Positions 61,701 through 64,000 of a stretch of 64,000 nt of DNA are shown in pieces (positions within the stretch are counted from its first letter, which is position 1; every line of letters starts with the position of its first letter). The stretch comes from Schistocephalus solidus (lineage: Eukaryota > Platyhelminthes > Cestoda > Diphyllobothriidea > Diphyllobothriidae). The notes beneath the pieces are model-generated. The model saw only the letters and a program-made list of their open reading frames with translations, did not search any database and was not told the origin of the DNA. The stretch spans positions 69,501 to 133,500 of the forward strand of contig WEDG01005302.1 in NCBI GenBank assembly GCA_017591395.1, in the 5' to 3' direction. The position numbers and the translations under genes are program-made.

Positions 61701-62850
61701 AGTGCAGGTGCAATCACACGTCGGGATTAAACAGTTTAGGGAGATAAAAAACTTTTCAAAAGTGAATTATACCTTTTTTCAAGCAAGACTTGGAAGAAGA
61801 GATAATTTACTAACAACTGAGTAGAAATGAAACTATTTCTATGCATGATTTTAAAGTAATATATTTGAATCTGTAAGGTCATAAAAACCAATGGCAATAA
61901 TTAAGACCACACGTAGTTTATATCCATCAAGGGTTATTTTTGCAAATGGTCAAATGGAATCTCACTTAAAATCCCACATCTCAGCGTCTTAGGATGTTAA
62001 TAATTATTATAACCTCTTTTATGGAAACCGTTTTACTCGAAAACACATTACTATAACTTTTTAACCTGCTACACGACTGATTTACAATCCAATGGTTTAT
62101 GCAATACTTGTTCACCTCAAACAATTTTCAGTTTATTCGGCAATCAAGCCAAAGTGTACTTCATAATAGCAATCACCACCCTGGAACTTTTTAAAATTGG
62201 CATCAGGGCACTGTAACCCTCATGCTAGTATGGAAAGGTTTACTTGGGTGGCGAAAAGAAGAGGAAAAAATATTAACATATTCCATAACTGTATTTTTGG
62301 AAGGTCCATGCTGAAACGGCTAGAAAACCTGACCCTGTCATCCGCACCCAGCAGTAAAAGTGCGTGCACTCTCTGCGGCCAAGAGTTCGGTCTTCTTTCG
62401 AAGTCTGCAAACCACTGTGCAGACTGTGGCCGTCTGGTTTGCCCCCGTTGTTCAAAGGAATTCACAGAGGGAAGAGCAGACAGGACTCCTGGCGCAAATC
62501 AGACTGAAGTGAACGAGATCTCGCCATCCCGGTACCTCCCACCCGAAACTGCTAGTCGTATGTCCTCCACAGAGCGTTCAATGCTGTTGCTTAGGAAGTT
62601 TTGGCAAGCCCACCAGGCTACTGAAAAACGGGACATCAGAGGCCAACCATTGTCCTCCGCTAATGGTGTTGGTGGCGGTGGTGACACAACTCGTCTAACT
62701 CGGCACCCTTTTAGAAAGTCGCTCTCCAATGAACGACCATCACGTCTATCACAGCTGTTTGGGTCTGAGAGCTTTTCAACTACCTCCAACTTGAGGGCCA
62801 GTCGGCCGAAACGCTACCATCTGTGCAAACTGTGTTGTGAGGCCAGAGAG
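58758..62850 (+). CDS. Rab effector with Rab-binding zinc finger (rabphilin/RIM/Noc2 type), two exons
   Basis: Binds GTP-loaded Rab3/Rab27-type GTPases on vesicles. Exon 58758-58887 (acceptor TACAG, donor GTACGT, phase 2) encodes the Rab-binding helix LSNEELDHISQVLQRSE then NERENHRI. Exon 62304-62850 (donor GTAAAC) completes the codon to Glu and continues SMLKRLENLTLSS, then the zinc finger SACTLCGQEFGLLSKSANHC, ADCGRLVCPRC and LCKLCCEARE. All eight zinc-binding Cys are there as four CxxC pairs, and CKxC-E-RE is the family end. The LKRLENL style is closest to rabphilin. C2 domains, if any, would lie beyond the window. ATG at 58799-58801 could be the start, but the exon is open upstream to its acceptor. 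Between the third and fourth CxxC lie 124 residues instead of about 13. The finger was read by eye. Confidence 0.82.
58888..62303 (+). other. Intron of the Rab-effector gene
   Basis: AT-rich, 3.4 kb, starts GTACGT and ends TTTGGAAG. No exon or known repeat was seen inside. Confidence 0.55.
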
Positions 62851-64000
62851 GTAAACAAGGTTTATTTTTGAGAGTAGCTTACTTGTGGATGCTCTTTAAG
62901 CCCCTAGATCACAAAAAGTGTTTTTCGTCTAATATTCTCGAATTGTAACGGACAGTATAAGTTGGTCTGCAGTTTGCCTGTTCGACGCCGCAAACAAAAG
63001 TCTACAGGTACTATTAAACGTTACAATACGTAAGATGGTAAAACAAGTACGCATTGAAGGGTTTGCAGAGACTAAAATTCATTGAAACGTTTGTATGCAC
63101 TCCTTTTGATTTTAATATGAGTTCGATAATTATATCTTATTTAACCTTACCCACAAAAAACATTATTTTGATTTAAAAATATTCGATCTAACCAAACGTT
63201 TCTTCGCTATGTCAGACTAAACACAATTTATTTACGTATGTGTGACGTTATCCAATTACAATTCTATAATTTGGGGGTGCTGGGTGGGGTGCAAAACATA
63301 ACAGATGTAAAACAATTTACATATGCTGTAGAGTTACACCATTTCTTTTATTTTCCATCGAGCACATAAAAGTATAAACTATGTTTGCTTTAATACAATA
63401 GTTTTGAAATTATCTGGTGTTTATAAATTTTTATTGGTGAAAAAAGATTCTCCTTTGTTAGAGTTCACAGGCAAATAATCTGCCTTAGTACTTCTTATCG
63501 CAGATAATATATCAGGGATACAAAACTTTCATCTTCCTGCAAGATGTACAATGGTAGGTCACTGGAGTATTTACGTATGTGCAGCACGCAGAACAAGAAT
63601 GTTCTTATGAATAATGCATTAATGACGTGTGCATTTTGTGAGATAAACTTTATGGTAAATAAGCTCCAATATTGTCTTCCAAATATGCTTTATTCGCCTT
63701 CGACCTTTTATTATTGCATCCTAATAGGGCGCGACACAGCTTTCCGGAAATATTGGAAACATTTTAGTAAGATATATGTTTATAATTCTGTGAAGAGAAA
63801 ATTAAAGAAAATTGTTTCTAATTTTTTCGCTAATGTAATTAAAAGCTCAACAAGTTTTGAACAGTAATTAAAAAGCATATTTTGTCTACTTATTATTATA
63901 TTAATTAAAAGCAGTTCAATAGACTGACAGCAATTCATCGATCTTTTGATGCCTAATGTTATGTGGACACATCAAAATACTGCCATTTAGATGATGATTA
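62851..64000 (+). other. Start of the next Rab-effector intron
   Basis: AT-rich; no exon recognised. An open frame at 63544-63867 has no similarity and a composition like the flanks. Confidence 0.4.

Noticed and set aside
63544..63867. 107-codon open frame at the right edge
   Set aside because: Lys/Asn/Tyr-rich as expected from AT-rich intron sequence; no similarity to the Rab-effector family.

Overview
This is a 64 kb piece of nuclear DNA from an animal. The mix of content suggests a parasitic flatworm, most likely a tapeworm: Penelope-like retroelements with GIY-YIG endonuclease ends, CR1/Jockey-type LINEs, tRNA-derived SINEs, coding introns of only 28-42 nt beside introns of several kb, and slowly evolving metazoan housekeeping genes. 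The species assignment is inference; the gene families are read from the sequence.

Layout. 1-3152: a nearly complete non-LTR retrotransposon (+). About 3.8-5.1 kb: a decayed DNA transposase (+), followed by a small multi-exon gene of unknown function (5201-6040, +). 7048-7843 (-): a mini-intron gene with a DUF4806-like domain, with a second copy of the same transposase family upstream on the same strand (8513-9298, -). 12.3-16.6 kb: MRPS22, mitochondrial small-subunit ribosomal protein (+). 14.9-15.7 kb, in its last intron: inverted and tandem SINEs. 17.9-21.6 kb: PTPMT1, mitochondrial phosphatidylglycerophosphate phosphatase (+), with a large inverted repeat in its intron. 26.2-31.7 kb: PIG-M, GPI mannosyltransferase I (+), with a perfect 117-bp palindrome in intron 1 and a 1-nt frameshift in the middle exon. 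35-47 kb: a repeat graveyard (Penelope fragments, a LINE relic split by three copies of another repeat, two SINE families, inverted-repeat elements). 47.5-64 kb: AT-rich and repeat-poor, holding two exons of a Rab-effector gene (rabphilin/RIM/Noc2 type, +) that runs off the right edge.

All four recognised host genes lie on the + strand. They do not form one pathway: MRPS22 and PTPMT1 act in mitochondria, PIG-M in the ER lumen, and the Rab effector in vesicle traffic. No CRISPR array or rRNA gene was seen, and no tRNA gene other than tRNA-derived SINEs. First exons of MRPS22, PTPMT1 and PIG-M were not found with confidence. Exon borders are hand-read from GT/GC-AG signals, phase continuity and protein similarity.
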